Positions 36,322-45,026 of a stretch of 56,240 nucleotides of DNA are shown in pieces. The notes under the pieces were generated by a model. It was not told where the DNA came from. It saw nothing but the letters and a program-made list of their open reading frames with translations, and made no database searches. This DNA comes from Bacteroidales bacterium (GTDB lineage: Bacteria > Bacteroidota > Bacteroidia > Bacteroidales > UBA10428), in contig JAFGSZ010000021.1 of assembly GCA_016934395.1 (NCBI GenBank), forward strand, positions 1-56,240, written 5' to 3'. How positions within the stretch are numbered: the stretch's first letter is position 1; each line of letters opens with the position of its first letter. A program made the translations under genes and the position numbers.

Positions 36322-38271
36322 TTACCAGCTATCCGTCCTGAACGGTGAGGCCGGTAATCCTTCTTTATTATATAAATTAGCCCCATCGGGATTATCGGCC
36401 CAGGCATATCTTACGGCCACAGGTTTGTTTACAGAAGTATTCCAAACAATAATGGTATTATTTTTTATTTTGGCTTCTGCCCATATAAATTTCTTATCGG
36501 CGCCGGCTATGGCAAAATTCTTTAGCTCCCCTCCTCCTTTGGCTTCCAGTCCGCTGCCTGTATTCGAAAACGAAAGGATAATTTTATTCTTTTTTATTTT
36601 CATCGACTCGTAAACCGGACCTGAATACATAATTTCATTATTATTATAAGCCACTTTTTCAGCAGCCAGCCCCAGCCTGTAGGCCACATCCTTTTTATTG
36701 AGGGGATGAATATCGTTCCATTCTCCAATATCAATGGCCACTGCCATAGCAGTATTCGGTAATGCCAGCGTTTTTTGCTGGGCTTCGCGTAAAAGTGCCC
36801 AATCGCTTTCCGAAGGCTGATCTTTGGCTTCCATAAAATTGGGCAGCTGCACAAATAAAAACGGAAAATCGCCCTGTTGCCATTTTTCTCTCCAGTTTGT
36901 AATAAGCGTTGAAAATAAGTCTTGGTATTCTTCTGACCGGTCTGCGTTCGACTCGCCCTGGTACCAGATTACTCCTTTTATGGGATAATTCAACAAGGGG
37001 GCTATCATGGCATTAAAAAGGCCTACCGGTTTCCAGCGAATAAAGGTCGGGCCTTCCAGCGGTTCCATTTTTGCACCTAATTTATATTTCCATTCGCCGG
37101 TTAAATCGATTTTCTGTTCATCAACACTCAATTCGTATGGTTTGTCTTTAATAAACCCACCTTTCCCGATATTACTGATCACCCGCACTACAATGCTGTT
37201 TTCTCCTGCTTTAAGCACACCTTCAGGGACAACATACCGGCGCGGAGGATACTGATAACTAACTGTTCCCACAAATGTTCCGTTAACATATACCGAATCG
37301 GCGTCCACAATTCTGCCAAGCAGTAACTTTGCCTGCTTTCCGGCCATAGATGCTGGCACATTAATATTTTTCCTGAACCAGAGTACCCCGTTTACATCCC
37401 CTGTTTCTTCATCGGCCCAGAATCCGGGAACCTGCATAGTCTGCCAATCTTCAGTATTCAGGTTTGGACTATACCAAGGTTGTTCAGGATTTTTATAACC
37501 TTCATCATTTTTCCAAAGCCTGCTATACCATTCGGTCGATCGTTTGTTGTCTTTTGCTTCTATTTCTTCAATTAATGCAGCATTTTTAAATTGCTGTAGT
37601 TCTTCATAATATTTGGGAAAAACCTTTATCGCATCCTCGCTGATCCAGGCTTCAACAGGTGAACCCCCGAGTGCCGTATTAATAAGACCTACGGGTACAT
37701 GGTATTTGTTATACAATTCAAGAGCAAAAAAATAGGATACTGCTGAAAACCTCAACAAGTTTTTAGGATTTGCTTCCAGCCAATGTCCGTAAACCAAATC
37801 TTTTTGAGGTGCATTAAAGTTATATCTCCGGGGAACTTCAAAATACCGGATATATTCATTTTTTGAATTCGCAATTTCCGTTTCATAAAGGGGTCTGGCC
37901 CGCTCCATATTAAGTTCCATATTTGACTGGCCCGAACATATCCAAACATCGCCAACTAAAATATTATTTAATGTAATGGTATTATTTGCCTGAATCTTCA
38001 TAGAGTGCGGCCCGCTGGCTTTCAAAGGGGCGAGAATTATATTCCACTCTCCCGTTTCATTTGCCCTGGTCTGATAGGTTGAATCAAGAAAATCTACACG
38101 AACTTGTTCTAAACTATCCGCCCAGCCCCAGATTTTAACTTCTGCATCCCGCTGAAGCACTAAACCATCGCTAATAAGCTTTGGCAGTGTAACATTGCTG
38201 TAAGTTAAAACAGGTATTAATAATAGCAGGGCAATTGTATATCTGCAAATACTGGTGTTTTTCCGATTCAT
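36322..38271 (-). CDS. Sialate O-acetylesterase-like SGNH esterase
   Basis: The 649-residue protein has a signal peptide (about 1-25). Two stretches match the sialic-acid-specific 9-O-acetylesterase family: ICSGQSNME (nucleophile S116 in the GQSN block) and KGVIWYQGESNA (block III), with NTALGGSPVEAWI between. A beta-galactosidase-like jelly-roll insert (VPGFWADEETGDVNGVLWF to about residue 395) is usual in this family. It removes acetyl esters from sialic acids or from plant/other polysaccharides. It follows the deacetylase gene on the same strand with a 129-bp gap containing an inverted repeat, so it may have its own promoter. Confidence 0.87.
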   Translation of the reverse strand: MNRKNTSICRYTIALLLLIPVLTYSNVTLPKLISDGLVLQRDAEVKIWGWADSLEQVRVDFLDSTYQTRANETGEWNIILAPLKASGPHSMKIQANNTITLNNILVGDVWICSGQSNMELNMERARPLYETEIANSKNEYIRYFEVPRRYNFNAPQKDLVYGHWLEANPKNLLRFSAVSYFFALELYNKYHVPVGLINTALGGSPVEAWISEDAIKVFPKYYEELQQFKNAALIEEIEAKDNKRSTEWYSRLWKNDEGYKNPEQPWYSPNLNTEDWQTMQVPGFWADEETGDVNGVLWFRKNINVPASMAGKQAKLLLGRIVDADSVYVNGTFVGTVSYQYPPRRYVVPEGVLKAGENSIVVRVISNIGKGGFIKDKPYELSVDEQKIDLTGEWKYKLGAKMEPLEGPTFIRWKPVGLFNAMIAPLLNYPIKGVIWYQGESNADRSEEYQDLFSTLITNWREKWQQGDFPFLFVQLPNFMEAKDQPSESDWALLREAQQKTLALPNTAMAVAIDIGEWNDIHPLNKKDVAYRLGLAAEKVAYNNNEIMYSGPVYESMKIKKNKIILSFSNTGSGLEAKGGGELKNFAIAGADKKFIWAEAKIKNNTIIVWNTSVNKPVAVRYAWADNPDGANLYNKEGLPASPFRTDSW

Positions 38272-38316
38272 TTTTAAATAAATTAATAGTTCTTAATTAT
38301 TATAATGCTAATAAAG

Positions 38317-38349
38317 GTACCTGTTTTTTTCGATTTAGGTAACAGGTAC
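38317..38349. promoter_or_regulatory. Inverted repeat GTACCTGTT / AACAGGTAC before the esterase gene
   Basis: GTACCTGTT (38317-38325) and its exact reverse complement AACAGGTAC (38341-38349) are 15 bp apart. A further AACAGGTA lies at 38383-38390. The three sites occupy the gap between the deacetylase stop and the esterase start. They could be an operator for a dimeric regulator or, less likely, a terminator stem, since no T-run follows. Confidence 0.45.
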
Positions 38350-38400
38350 AATATGTATTTTATTTCATTTAGTAATCCCTGAAACAGGTATTAAAAACTA

Positions 38401-39696
38401 TTAAAAAACAATTTGCTGTGTCCAGGAACGGGTAGCATCAGAAACACGGAACAGATAAATACCGGGGTTTACAGGATTATCAGATAAACTGAATTTCACC
38501 GCCTCTCCGGCACTGTTTTGCAGGTTACCGGTCCTTAAAAGTTTACCTGTAATATCGAATAGCTGACCCTTCAAATTTTCTCCGGGTATTTCGGGTATTG
38601 TAAACATCAAATCGCCTGAGGCTGTCCAGGCCCTGAACTCTTTATCTGTTATTTTGCCTTCCAGGTCTTCTATACCTGATGCAATTTGTTTGGAAAGAAT
38701 AATATTCCCCCCATCCGGAATAACATCAAATTCCACATAACCGACTGAACTAATCTCCTTAATGCGGGAACTAACAGCCTGGCCATTCTGTGTTACAATA
38801 GCAGAGCTCCAGCCCTGGGGAAGTACCCGCCTAATGGTTATCGGGTAATTATAGATCAGGTCATCCAGGTTATCAGTTACCTGCAACCTTACAGTATCTT
38901 CCTTAGCCTCCAGTTCAGTCACCGAAACATTGTTGCGCTCTTTGATATACCGGGTAACATTTACAAATGTAGATACCCAGAATTTATTCCGGTGAGCATC
39001 CAGGTATTCCAGGCTTTTACGAAGCGTGTCGGATGATAAAGGAGAATATCCGTCAGCTTCAGTATTAAGCCCATGGATAAGATAAACTGCCCAACCCGAT
39101 GAAGCTGCAGCCGCGTCAGCCTTGTTTTTGAAATCAAGTGTTGTTTTAACCGACCCAAGGCTTCCACAAATTATGGAACTGATACTATAAAAATTACCGG
39201 GGGTGGTACTTTCGATATTTCCCTGACAATGTCGGGCGGCAATATAATACTGGTTGGTGATGGATACTGTAGCAGGTGCACAGAAAGGATAGGCAATTGT
39301 TAAACAGCTTTGCCCGGTAATATTGGTATTTATCTGATTTTTAGAATCGCTTAACTCATCTTCCTGAGCAGCAGAAGATAACGTGCTTAGATCCGTATGA
39401 CTTACTGTGTGGCTTCCCACTTCATGGCCCTGATTTACGGCGGTTTGAAAAGATGACCAGCTGGGTGACCAGTTAATTACCGGAAAAAAGGTTGCATCAA
39501 AATTAAATTCGTTTAACATCGGGATGGCAATAGAATACTGGTTCGGACAAGCATCATCAAAGGTGTAGGTTATTGCCGCATTGCAGAAACCTTTCCAGTT
39601 GGCCACTTCATAATTGGGATCAATGGTCCGGGCCTTTCCGGTTAATGTGGTAATTGTAAGTAAAATAACTGCTGAAAGTTTTAAATGAGAATTCAT
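38401..39696 (-). CDS. T9SS-exported polysaccharide deacetylase (CE4, NodB-like)
   Basis: The 431-residue protein has a signal peptide (about 1-22), then a compact NodB domain. AITYTFDDACP (D47, D48) is motif 1 and GSHTVSHTDL (H96, H100) is motif 2, the metal-binding set of carbohydrate esterase 4. VYLIHGLN near residue 205 is a late active-site motif. A beta-rich linker region follows. The last ~75 residues (GQLFDITGKLLRTGNLQ... to QQIVF) are a type IX secretion sorting domain. It probably removes N- or O-acetyl groups from an extracellular polysaccharide. Confidence 0.88.
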   Translation of the reverse strand: MNSHLKLSAVILLTITTLTGKARTIDPNYEVANWKGFCNAAITYTFDDACPNQYSIAIPMLNEFNFDATFFPVINWSPSWSSFQTAVNQGHEVGSHTVSHTDLSTLSSAAQEDELSDSKNQINTNITGQSCLTIAYPFCAPATVSITNQYYIAARHCQGNIESTTPGNFYSISSIICGSLGSVKTTLDFKNKADAAAASSGWAVYLIHGLNTEADGYSPLSSDTLRKSLEYLDAHRNKFWVSTFVNVTRYIKERNNVSVTELEAKEDTVRLQVTDNLDDLIYNYPITIRRVLPQGWSSAIVTQNGQAVSSRIKEISSVGYVEFDVIPDGGNIILSKQIASGIEDLEGKITDKEFRAWTASGDLMFTIPEIPGENLKGQLFDITGKLLRTGNLQNSAGEAVKFSLSDNPVNPGIYLFRVSDATRSWTQQIVF

Positions 39697-40065
39697 AAAT
39701 GTTTGTTTTAATTTTAAAATAATAAATCTGTTACTATTATAAAATTGCGATTAATAATACCGGGCTAAAGATACATATATAATTATTAAGGTAGAATTAT
39801 TGACTGGAAACAATGTATTCAACAAAAATTAATTGAAGTTAAAACCTGTATACTATTTTTCGGACGACACAAGATAACCGAAACTTTTGTATTTTTATAA
39901 CAGCCTGTTACTAAATTCGAAATGATTGTTTAAGAATTCAAGGAGCATTGGAACACTTACTATTTCTGTAAAAGAGGATGAGTCCGATGCTTATGCACGT
40001 GTACCGGAATTACTCAATATACTGCGAAATGCGCTTGAATGATTTAATGCAAAATGTTAAGCACA
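39697..40065. other. Intergenic region with a short unplaced coding remnant
   Basis: This 369-bp divergent gap holds no full gene. A 38-codon open stretch at 39926-40041 (plus strand) encodes ISVKEDESDAYARVPELLNI, which looks like real protein rather than random translation. It has no good start and I cannot place its family. It may be the tail of a deleted gene. Confidence 0.3.
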
Positions 40066-40670
40066 ATGAAAATTAAACATTTGATAAAAAAACACTTATT
40101 TTAGTTATAGGAATATTCCTTCCTATTGTAGGTTTCGGGCAGGAATTATCTATTTCATTGTCGCCAACTATTAATACAGCAACTTATTACCAAATAGTAG
40201 ATGGGGGTTCATCTGTAACAGCAAAACCTGGTATTTCAACCTCCCTGGAATATGAATGGATCAGTGATAAAAAGATTTCAATTGGAGTTGGAATCGGGTA
40301 TCATTTGGGAATACTTAAATTTAATCCTGAATTTACAGATCCTAATATAGTCGAGCCAAGCCACACAGAAACTATTCAGATAATTTCAATGAATTTAAAG
40401 TCAGCGCTGAACCTTACAAAGGGAAATTATTTGTCGTTTGACCCGATTATCGATTTTCAACTCGGGAGGGACAGTCAAAGTTGGATTGATGATCAAACCG
40501 GAATAGGGATATCATTTGCATATGGACAAAAATTGAATTTAAGTGAAACGCTGTATTTTAAACTTGAACCACGATTATGGGTTTTTAATTTAATTTCTTT
40601 TGAAAAAAACGATTATCCTCTCAGATTAACAGCTCTTGGAATAAAAATAGGTCTGGGGTTTAGAAAATGA
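40066..40670 (+). CDS. Secreted outer-membrane beta-barrel-like protein, frameshifted near its start
   Basis: The downstream frame (from 40077) encodes GIFLPIVGFGQELSISLSPT, a classic signal peptide end, and then about 170 residues of alternating beta-strands (SIGVGIGYHLG, LTALGIKIGLGFRK at the end) typical of small outer-membrane barrels. That frame has no proper start; its first usual codon is a TTG at 40158 inside the mature protein. An ATG at 40066 encodes MKIKHLIKK in another frame and would join perfectly if the A7 run at 40086-40092 had one more A. I therefore give the likely full extent. The gene is either a recent pseudogene, phase-variable, or carries a sequencing error. Function unknown. 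Confidence 0.6.
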
Positions 40671-40800
40671 CTAAAAGATAATTTTGTAATCAGGTTTTAA
40701 ATGCTTTTAAATCATTACAGAACATTGAAAGAAGCACAAAAAAATATGATCCGCTTGTTTTATATTAAATAAATTACATTTACAATTCAACTATACAATT

Positions 40801-41487
40801 ATGAAAGCAACCGTTACTTTATTTTTCCTCACTATTATCTTTACTATTACTCTTTGTCAGGAAAATAATTTTAAAAAGCCTGATTATACAGAAATAGAAA
40901 AAATTATTTCTGATAAAGATTCGGAATATTATTACCCGGAAATTTTCGTTCGATACAAGAATTCTGACACCACCTTATCCTTGCAGGATTATAGAATTTT
41001 GTATTATGGATATCTTTTTAATGAGTCCTATTCAGCATATGGCCAGTCAGATTATACCAATAGTCTGAACCTGATACTCCGGCAGGATAATTTAGATCAT
41101 AACGATTTTAAAAACATTATTCGTTTTGAAGAGCATATTCTGGACGAATTTCCGTTTAATTTGCGTGACTTAAACACCCTGGCTTATTCTTATTTCCAGC
41201 TTGGAGATACGTTGGCAGCATTTCAAACAGACTATAAATTAAATATGCTTATTGAGACCATTTTATCCACAGGAGATGGTAAGAAAGAGAAAACAGCATG
41301 GCATGTTATATCTGTTGGTGATGAATATGATTTACTCGGTGCCCTGGGGTTTCAATTTGGCAGCAGTCAGTCTCTTACAAAAAAAGGATGTGATTATCTG
41401 GAAGTAACCGAAAACGACTATGGTATAAAGGGGTTCTATTTTGATGTGAATATGCTGTTCCAAAGCCAAAAAAAATTATTTAAATAA
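40801..41487 (+). CDS. DUF4919-like exported protein
   Basis: The 228-residue protein has a signal peptide (about 1-19, ending near CQE). The mature part includes DYRILYYGYLFNESYSAYG, ENFPFNLRDLNTLAYSYFQ-like helices and GDGKKEKTAWHVISVGDEYD. This fits the DUF4919 family of small periplasmic proteins with TPR-like helices, common in Bacteroidota. No enzyme motif is visible. It stands alone 130 bp after the frameshifted barrel gene. Role unknown. Confidence 0.72.
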   Translation: MKATVTLFFLTIIFTITLCQENNFKKPDYTEIEKIISDKDSEYYYPEIFVRYKNSDTTLSLQDYRILYYGYLFNESYSAYGQSDYTNSLNLILRQDNLDHNDFKNIIRFEEHILDEFPFNLRDLNTLAYSYFQLGDTLAAFQTDYKLNMLIETILSTGDGKKEKTAWHVISVGDEYDLLGALGFQFGSSQSLTKKGCDYLEVTENDYGIKGFYFDVNMLFQSQKKLFK

Positions 41488-41617
41488 ACTATGCAACAAT
41501 CCCGGCCTGCCGTATTTCTAAAGTGTTCAGATTTTTATTCCCTGGAATACAGGCTTGTCAAAAGTATATTGTATATTGTATATTGAAAAATTAAAGAACA
41601 ACTTAAAATAAATATGT

Positions 41618-42076
41618 ATGTGGTACAAAATAATTGTGTTTCTTATTTTGAATTTCGGTGCTTTGGGAATCGGAGGAATGCTTATGGGTGAAGGGCCCGC
41701 ATCCGATTGGTATGTAAATCTGAATAAAGCTCCCTGGACACCGCCGGGCTGGGTATTTGGAGCAGCATGGGCCAGTCTTATGATTTTTTTTGCAGTATAT
41801 ATGGCCTATGCATGGCAAAACACAAATACCCGAAGTTGGTTAATTTTCCTATTCATCCTTCAGTGGATTATTAATGTGTCATGGAATCCTGTATTTTTTA
41901 AATTTCACCTTGTACTACCGGCACTGATTATAATTCTTGCTCTTACGCTGATTATTGCTTACATGCTGTTTGCTTATTTTTCAGAACTTAAAATACGGTC
42001 TTTACTCATTTTACCCTACTTGATCTGGTTGCTGATTGCTTGTTCCCTTAATGCTTATATTTTGTTTAAAAATTAG
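41618..42076 (+). CDS. tspO: TspO/MBR-family membrane protein
   Basis: The 152-residue protein has five hydrophobic membrane segments. The family pattern WYVNLNKAPWTPPGWVFGAAW lies between helices 1 and 2, and ILQWIINVSWNPVFF further on matches the conserved LxLNxxW-type motif. TspO binds porphyrins and cholesterol-like ligands and responds to stress and oxygen. The first ATG, at 41614, is in another frame; 41618 begins the hydrophobic N-terminus. It is a single-gene unit. The following hairpin (CGGCGAAG 42105 / CTTTGCCG 42122) may end its transcript. Confidence 0.9.
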   Translation: MWYKIIVFLILNFGALGIGGMLMGEGPASDWYVNLNKAPWTPPGWVFGAAWASLMIFFAVYMAYAWQNTNTRSWLIFLFILQWIINVSWNPVFFKFHLVLPALIIILALTLIIAYMLFAYFSELKIRSLLILPYLIWLLIACSLNAYILFKN

Positions 42077-42336
42077 TATCCTTCTGATATAGGATTTATT
42101 GCCCGGCGAAGCTTCTAAATCTTTGCCGCATTTCCGGATGGATAATCTGTTTACCAGACTTTTTTTACTTGTTTTCTTCTCTGCTTAAGATATTTGCTGA
42201 GTTTCCGGTCTATTAAAAAATTACTGCAAACAAACCAGCCTAATCTTAAATTTTTATTAAGGATGCAACCCGGCAAAATTTTGGGTGTCATTAAATGTAA
42301 ATTACAAAAACACCTGAAATTAAAAATTATGAAACT

Positions 42337-44670
42337 ATGAAATGGATGAGTACACTTGCCGTTATTTTCTGTCTGTTATATGGAAGAGTCTCAGAAGCCC
42401 AATCATTAAAACAGACCATCCGGGGCAGGATTGTGGATATCGATTCGAAAGCCCCCTTAATCGGTGTTACCCTTTTTATTGAAGGGTCCGACCCAATCAT
42501 CGGGACCATTACCGACAATGAGGGAATCTTCAGTTTTAAAGCCTTGCCGATAGGCCGCTATAACATTGGGGTTTCTTATATTGGCTACGAAACCAAACTA
42601 ATACCTAACGTACTTCTGGGCGCCGGCAAAGAAGTGATCCTTAACCTGGAGCTGACCGAATCGGTGCAACAACTGGAAGAAGTGGTAATAACTGCCCGGA
42701 AAAATAAGGGCGAGGCCATAAATGATATGGCCATTGTCAGCGCACGATCAATCACTGTTGAAGAAACCCGGCGTTTTGCCGGAAGTTTAAATGATCCATC
42801 ACGCCTGGTTTCTTCATATGCAGGGGTAATGGGCGATCCTGACGGGAATAACGATATTATAATCCGTGGAAATTCACCGCGTGGGATGCAGTGGCGCCTC
42901 GAAGGGGTGGATGTACCGAATCCAAATCATTTTGCCAACGAAGGCGCAACAGGAGGCCCGATAAGCATTTTAAATAACTCTACCCTCGATAATTGTGATT
43001 TTTTTACAGGAGCATTTCCGGCTGATTATGGAGAATCCTATTCCGGTGTGTTTGATATACACCTGCGAAAAGGAAATGACAAAAAGCATGAGTTCACCGC
43101 TCAACTGGGAATTATTGGATCCGATCTTACAGCCGAGGGGCCTTTTACAAAAGAGAATTCTGCGTCGTACCTGGTGAACTACCGGTATTCATCACTCGAT
43201 CTGCTGAACCGCACCGGGATAAAAGTTGCCGGAGATGCAGTACCAAAATTCCAGGATTTGACATTCAATCTATATGTTCCTACCGCCCGTTTTGGTACCT
43301 TCCAACTGTTTGGCATCGGTGGCTTAAGTACAATATTCTTTGATGAAACAGACTGGAAGCAGGATTTTGCAGCCAACATGGGGATTATGGGTTTTAACCA
43401 TATCCTGCCGTTGAACAGCAAAACATATCTCAAGTCTTCTCTTTCTTTTTCGGGATCTACCAACAACTGGAAATATTTTGAATTTGAAAACGAAAAGTCT
43501 GAACCCTGGATCCAAAAAGGGTATGATGATTTTATCTATACTACCTATACGGCAAGTACAACTTTAAGCCATAAATTTTCTGCCAAACATACCCTGAAAC
43601 TCGGTATAACCGGTAAAATTCTGGCTTACAACCTTGTTATGGACGATTTCGATTGGGATGAAAATGTATTGTACCGCACACTTGACGATCAGGGGAATTC
43701 TACGCTTGTGCAGGGATTTGTAAACTGGAAATACCGTCCCGTTGAAAGTCTTACATTTAATACCGGTATGCATGCCAAATATCTTGACCTGAATGGTAAT
43801 TATGCCGTGGAACCAAGACTGGGTATGCGTTGGCAATTTACCGACAGGCAGGCAATAACCGCAGGATTCGGACTGCACAGCCGTACCGATAATATCTCCT
43901 TGTACCTGCTTCGTGAACGTTTGGAAGACGGCAGCCTGGCACAAAATAATAAAGGCCTTGATTTTCTTCATGCCCGCCATTATGTTGCAGGATATGAGTT
44001 CCGGGTTTCTCAAAATCTGAATTTTAAAATGGAGGGGTATTACCAGGAACTGTATAATGTTCCGGTTGATAAGGACCCGAATAGTACCTACAGCATTTTA
44101 AACCAATCCGACGGATACATTATCAGGGACCTGGTGAACGAGGGTACCGGGACAACTTATGGTGCGGAACTGTCTTTGGATAAATATTTTGCACAGCGGT
44201 ACTACTTTTTAATTACAGGCTCTGTATTTGAGTCGAAATACGCTCCGCTAAATGGTGTGGAATACAATACCCGGTTTAACAACAATTATATATTTAATGT
44301 TGTGGGCGGAAAGGAATTTCCCGTGGGAAAGACAAAAAACTCCTCGATTAATGTGAATGTCCGCGGATCGTATGCCGGTGGTCAGTGGTATACACCTATT
44401 GATCAGGAAGAGTCTGTAATAAAAGGATATACCGTACGGGATGAATCACAAACGTTTGGCAAAAAACGGGAAGATTATATGCGCATGGACCTGAAAATAA
44501 GCTTCCGGCGTAATAAAAAGAAAAGTACCCGCACCTGGGAACTGGATATTCAGAATGTAAGCAATGCGCTGAATGTTACAGGCGATTACTGGAACGAAAC
44601 AGAACAAAAAATAGAAACCTGGACACAGTTGGGATTATTGCCCACCATCAATTACCGGATTGAGTTTTAA
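42337..44670 (+). CDS. TonB-dependent receptor without a SusD partner
   Basis: The 777-residue protein has a signal peptide (about 1-22) and a carboxypeptidase-regulatory-like domain (about 27-112; GTITDNEGIFSF). The plug follows (about 125-230; DIIIRGNSPRGMQWRLEGVD is notable), then an outer-membrane barrel ending in Phe (NYRIEF). It is shorter than SusC and has no SusD gene nearby. It therefore resembles the small-ligand class of receptors (metal chelates, vitamins or peptides) more than a glycan porin. A strong terminator follows at 44716, so it is monocistronic. The ligand is unknown. Confidence 0.88.
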   Translation: MKWMSTLAVIFCLLYGRVSEAQSLKQTIRGRIVDIDSKAPLIGVTLFIEGSDPIIGTITDNEGIFSFKALPIGRYNIGVSYIGYETKLIPNVLLGAGKEVILNLELTESVQQLEEVVITARKNKGEAINDMAIVSARSITVEETRRFAGSLNDPSRLVSSYAGVMGDPDGNNDIIIRGNSPRGMQWRLEGVDVPNPNHFANEGATGGPISILNNSTLDNCDFFTGAFPADYGESYSGVFDIHLRKGNDKKHEFTAQLGIIGSDLTAEGPFTKENSASYLVNYRYSSLDLLNRTGIKVAGDAVPKFQDLTFNLYVPTARFGTFQLFGIGGLSTIFFDETDWKQDFAANMGIMGFNHILPLNSKTYLKSSLSFSGSTNNWKYFEFENEKSEPWIQKGYDDFIYTTYTASTTLSHKFSAKHTLKLGITGKILAYNLVMDDFDWDENVLYRTLDDQGNSTLVQGFVNWKYRPVESLTFNTGMHAKYLDLNGNYAVEPRLGMRWQFTDRQAITAGFGLHSRTDNISLYLLRERLEDGSLAQNNKGLDFLHARHYVAGYEFRVSQNLNFKMEGYYQELYNVPVDKDPNSTYSILNQSDGYIIRDLVNEGTGTTYGAELSLDKYFAQRYYFLITGSVFESKYAPLNGVEYNTRFNNNYIFNVVGGKEFPVGKTKNSSINVNVRGSYAGGQWYTPIDQEESVIKGYTVRDESQTFGKKREDYMRMDLKISFRRNKKKSTRTWELDIQNVSNALNVTGDYWNETEQKIETWTQLGLLPTINYRIEF

Positions 44671-44715
44671 CCTTTATACACCCGATAGCCGTGTTGTGGA
44701 TTAAAAAATAAAACT

Positions 44716-44746
44716 GGTTTCCCGTCCTGCGGGAAACCTTTTTTTT
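44716..44746 (+). terminator. Rho-independent terminator after the TonB-dependent receptor
   Basis: GGTTTCCCG (44716-44724) and CGGGAAACC (44730-44738) form a perfect 9-bp stem with a 5-nt loop, followed by eight T residues (44739-44746). This is a textbook intrinsic terminator. Confidence 0.9.
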
Positions 44747-45026
44747 CTCGCAAAATCCGGGTAGAAATATTAACCTTTACATGGATGCAGGAGTTTTTGT
44801 CCATGAACACAACATATCAAAAGAAACTAAAAGGTAGTAGATCCAAAATAAATCAAGTAGTCCTTGTTCGGGTATGGCAAACTCCGGGTCGTATTCCCTG
44901 CTACTCAGTCACAACATGATTTATTACTATCAGTTTTTGATAAGTTTACTTATGAACCGAATTCATGATTTTTTCGTATATTGAAAATTAATTGACATCT
45001 ATTTTCAGTAACAACTATTATTGTGA
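44747..45026. other. Intergenic region before the hybrid sensor kinase
   Basis: This stretch of 280 bp contains no recognisable gene. TATATTGA near 44979 is a weak match to the Bacteroidota -7 element and may drive the kinase gene. Confidence 0.3.

Noticed and set aside
42105-42129. Hairpin after tspO as a riboswitch or small RNA
   Set aside because: An 8-bp stem without conserved riboswitch features or a T-run; at most a weak terminator.
43564-44013. Minus-strand ORF of 149 residues inside the TonB-dependent receptor
   Set aside because: It lies fully within a well-supported receptor gene, has no recognised motif and no upstream signals.
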